Shown piece after piece: positions 5,005-5,996 of a DNA stretch of 5,996 bases. This DNA is from Methanosarcina sp. (lineage in GTDB: Archaea > Halobacteriota > Methanosarcinia > Methanosarcinales > Methanosarcinaceae), in contig PMJC01000193.1 of NCBI GenBank assembly GCA_003157235.1, positions 1 through 5,996 of the forward strand, given 5' to 3'. The notes beneath the pieces were generated by a model. The model did no database searches. It was not told the DNA's origin and saw only the letters and a program-made list of their open reading frames with translations. The number at the start of each line of letters is the position of its first letter. Position 1 is the first letter of the stretch. A program made the translations under genes and the position numbers.

Positions 5005-5988
5005 CTAGAATACTCTAGCGTCCACAACCACATGCAGAATACCAGGAGAATACTTCTTTATCCTGCGCGTCTCTAAAATCTCTACTTTCTTTTCCAGGGA
5101 CTCTGCAGCTTTTCGGATCCTTTCTTGAGGTCTGGTTCTGGCTAAATTTTCGGGGACTGTTTCGTGATAGTGCAGAATACCTCCACTACTCTTCAGGGTT
5201 TTAATAGCCTGGCCCAGGTAATAATCCGTGTTTCCTACATACCCCATAAGAACGCGGTCAGCTGTTCCTTCGGGAGTAAACTTCGAACAATCTCCAAAAA
5301 TTGGGACAATTATAGTTCCTACTCTATTTAGCTTGATATTTTCTTCTAGGTAGGCAAAGGATTCAAGGTTTATTTCAATTCCTGTAATTTTTTTAGGCCT
5401 AGAATGGACAGCCATGGGAATTGAAAAATACCCTATTCCTGCGAACATATCTACTACGATTTCTCCTTTTCCCATCCTACTCATCCTTTTCCTCTCTTCA
5501 AGGTTGCCTTTGGAATACATCACTTTTGTTACGTCCTGCTTGAAGAAACAGCCATGTTCTTTATGCACTGTTTCCGTCCTGCTTCCGAGAAGAAGTTCCC
5601 TTTTCGGCAGGCGAAACTGCCCTTCAATTCCAAAGTCTCTTACGACGCTTTTGCAACTTGGACACTTAGCAAGCAGAGCTTCAGCTATCCTCAATTTATT
5701 GTCTTCAAGTATTTCTGGTATTCTGACTATTATTATGTCTCCGAGAATCTGCCAGCCTGATGGGACATACGCAAGTTCGGATTCAGAAAAGTGGTTTTCG
5801 AGGAATTCTTTCCAGATGCATGCCTTCCCAAAAAATTCGGGATTTTCCTGCTCAATGACTGGAAAGTCTTCTACGATTTCATCTGCAGAATTTGTAAGAG
5901 GGATTTCCAGAAAATTGCCTTCATCAGTTTTGATTTTTCGGATTTTTCTGGCAGTATCGAGAAATTTTCCAGCTACTGCTTTTTTCAT
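5005..5988 (-). CDS. taw2: tRNA-Phe 4-demethylwyosine aminocarboxypropyltransferase (Taw2)
   Basis: Taw2 (EC 2.5.1.114) moves the 3-amino-3-carboxypropyl group of S-adenosylmethionine to C7 of 4-demethylwyosine at position 37 of tRNA-Phe. It acts after Trm5 and the radical-SAM enzyme Taw1 and gives yW-86, which helps hold the reading frame. The 327 residues have an N-terminal part (about 1-85; GNFLEIPL at 24-31) like the D1 domain of archaeal Trm5, then the tRNA-binding and Rossmann region: KVMYSKGNLEERKRM at 155-169, SAM motif VVDMFAGIGYFS at 178-189, acidic E205 in GIEIN, D233, DRVLMGYV at 244-251, GILHYHETVPE at 270-280 and RRIKKYSPGILHVVVDARV at 308-326. MGYV stands where Trm5 methyltransferases carry NLP, and this with HYHET marks Taw2. 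C109 and C112 form an unexplained CPSC. The stop is TAG followed at once by TGA. The ATG at 5988 is the first in the window, but the frame stays open to the edge, so the true start could lie further out. Confidence 0.9.
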   Translation of the reverse strand: MKKAVAGKFLDTARKIRKIKTDEGNFLEIPLTNSADEIVEDFPVIEQENPEFFGKACIWKEFLENHFSESELAYVPSGWQILGDIIIVRIPEILEDNKLRIAEALLAKCPSCKSVVRDFGIEGQFRLPKRELLLGSRTETVHKEHGCFFKQDVTKVMYSKGNLEERKRMSRMGKGEIVVDMFAGIGYFSIPMAVHSRPKKITGIEINLESFAYLEENIKLNRVGTIIVPIFGDCSKFTPEGTADRVLMGYVGNTDYYLGQAIKTLKSSGGILHYHETVPENLARTRPQERIRKAAESLEKKVEILETRRIKKYSPGILHVVVDARVF

Positions 5989-5996
5989 TATTTCTT

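Noticed and set aside
5554..5760. Plus-strand 68-codon open frame
   Set aside because: It lies entirely antisense to taw2, whose motifs cover the same bases.
5005..5988. Identification as Trm5 (tRNA m1G37 methyltransferase)
   Set aside because: The NLP catalytic-region motif of Trm5 is replaced by MGYV, and the HYHET and KYSPGILHVVVDA blocks are those of Taw2.

Overview
The window looks like a piece of a methanogenic archaeon's chromosome, most likely Methanosarcina or a close relative. The evidence is a 223-residue archaeal RNase HII close to what I recall of Methanosarcina RNase HII, a Taw2 wyosine-tRNA enzyme (a family of archaea and eukaryotes), and very AT-rich, gene-poor spacers between coding regions of clearly higher GC. 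I made the genus assignment by recall, not by search.

Layout. 1-232: AT-rich spacer downstream of rnhB, with a possible minus-strand ORF start leaving the left edge. 233-904 (minus): rnhB, RNase HII, with a strong Shine-Dalgarno that fixes the start. 905-2410: about 1.5 kb with no confident gene. It holds a probable rnhB promoter, a three-copy 13-16 bp repeat, a run of short plus-strand reading frames interrupted by stops (about 1341-1871), and a start-less minus-strand coding-like fragment (2094-2231). 2411-3613 (plus): pncB, a complete nicotinate phosphoribosyltransferase with a GTG start. 3614-5004: about 1.4 kb without a confident gene. It holds a 41-codon small ORF (3798-3923), a 13-bp inverted repeat (4237-4322), and a hairpin cluster (4532-4668) that could be a structured RNA or the scar of an element. 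5005-5988 (minus): taw2, whose start lies 8 bases from the right edge.

The three firm genes do not form an operon. They are far apart, in mixed orientation, and belong to separate housekeeping processes: removal of ribonucleotides and RNA/DNA hybrids, NAD salvage from nicotinate, and wyosine-type modification of tRNA-Phe at G37. No CRISPR array, tRNA, rRNA, intact insertion sequence or defence system is visible. I found no convincing new system. The parts most worth checking are the hairpin cluster, the 13-bp inverted repeat, the 41-codon ORF and the decayed-looking reading frames in the two long spacers.
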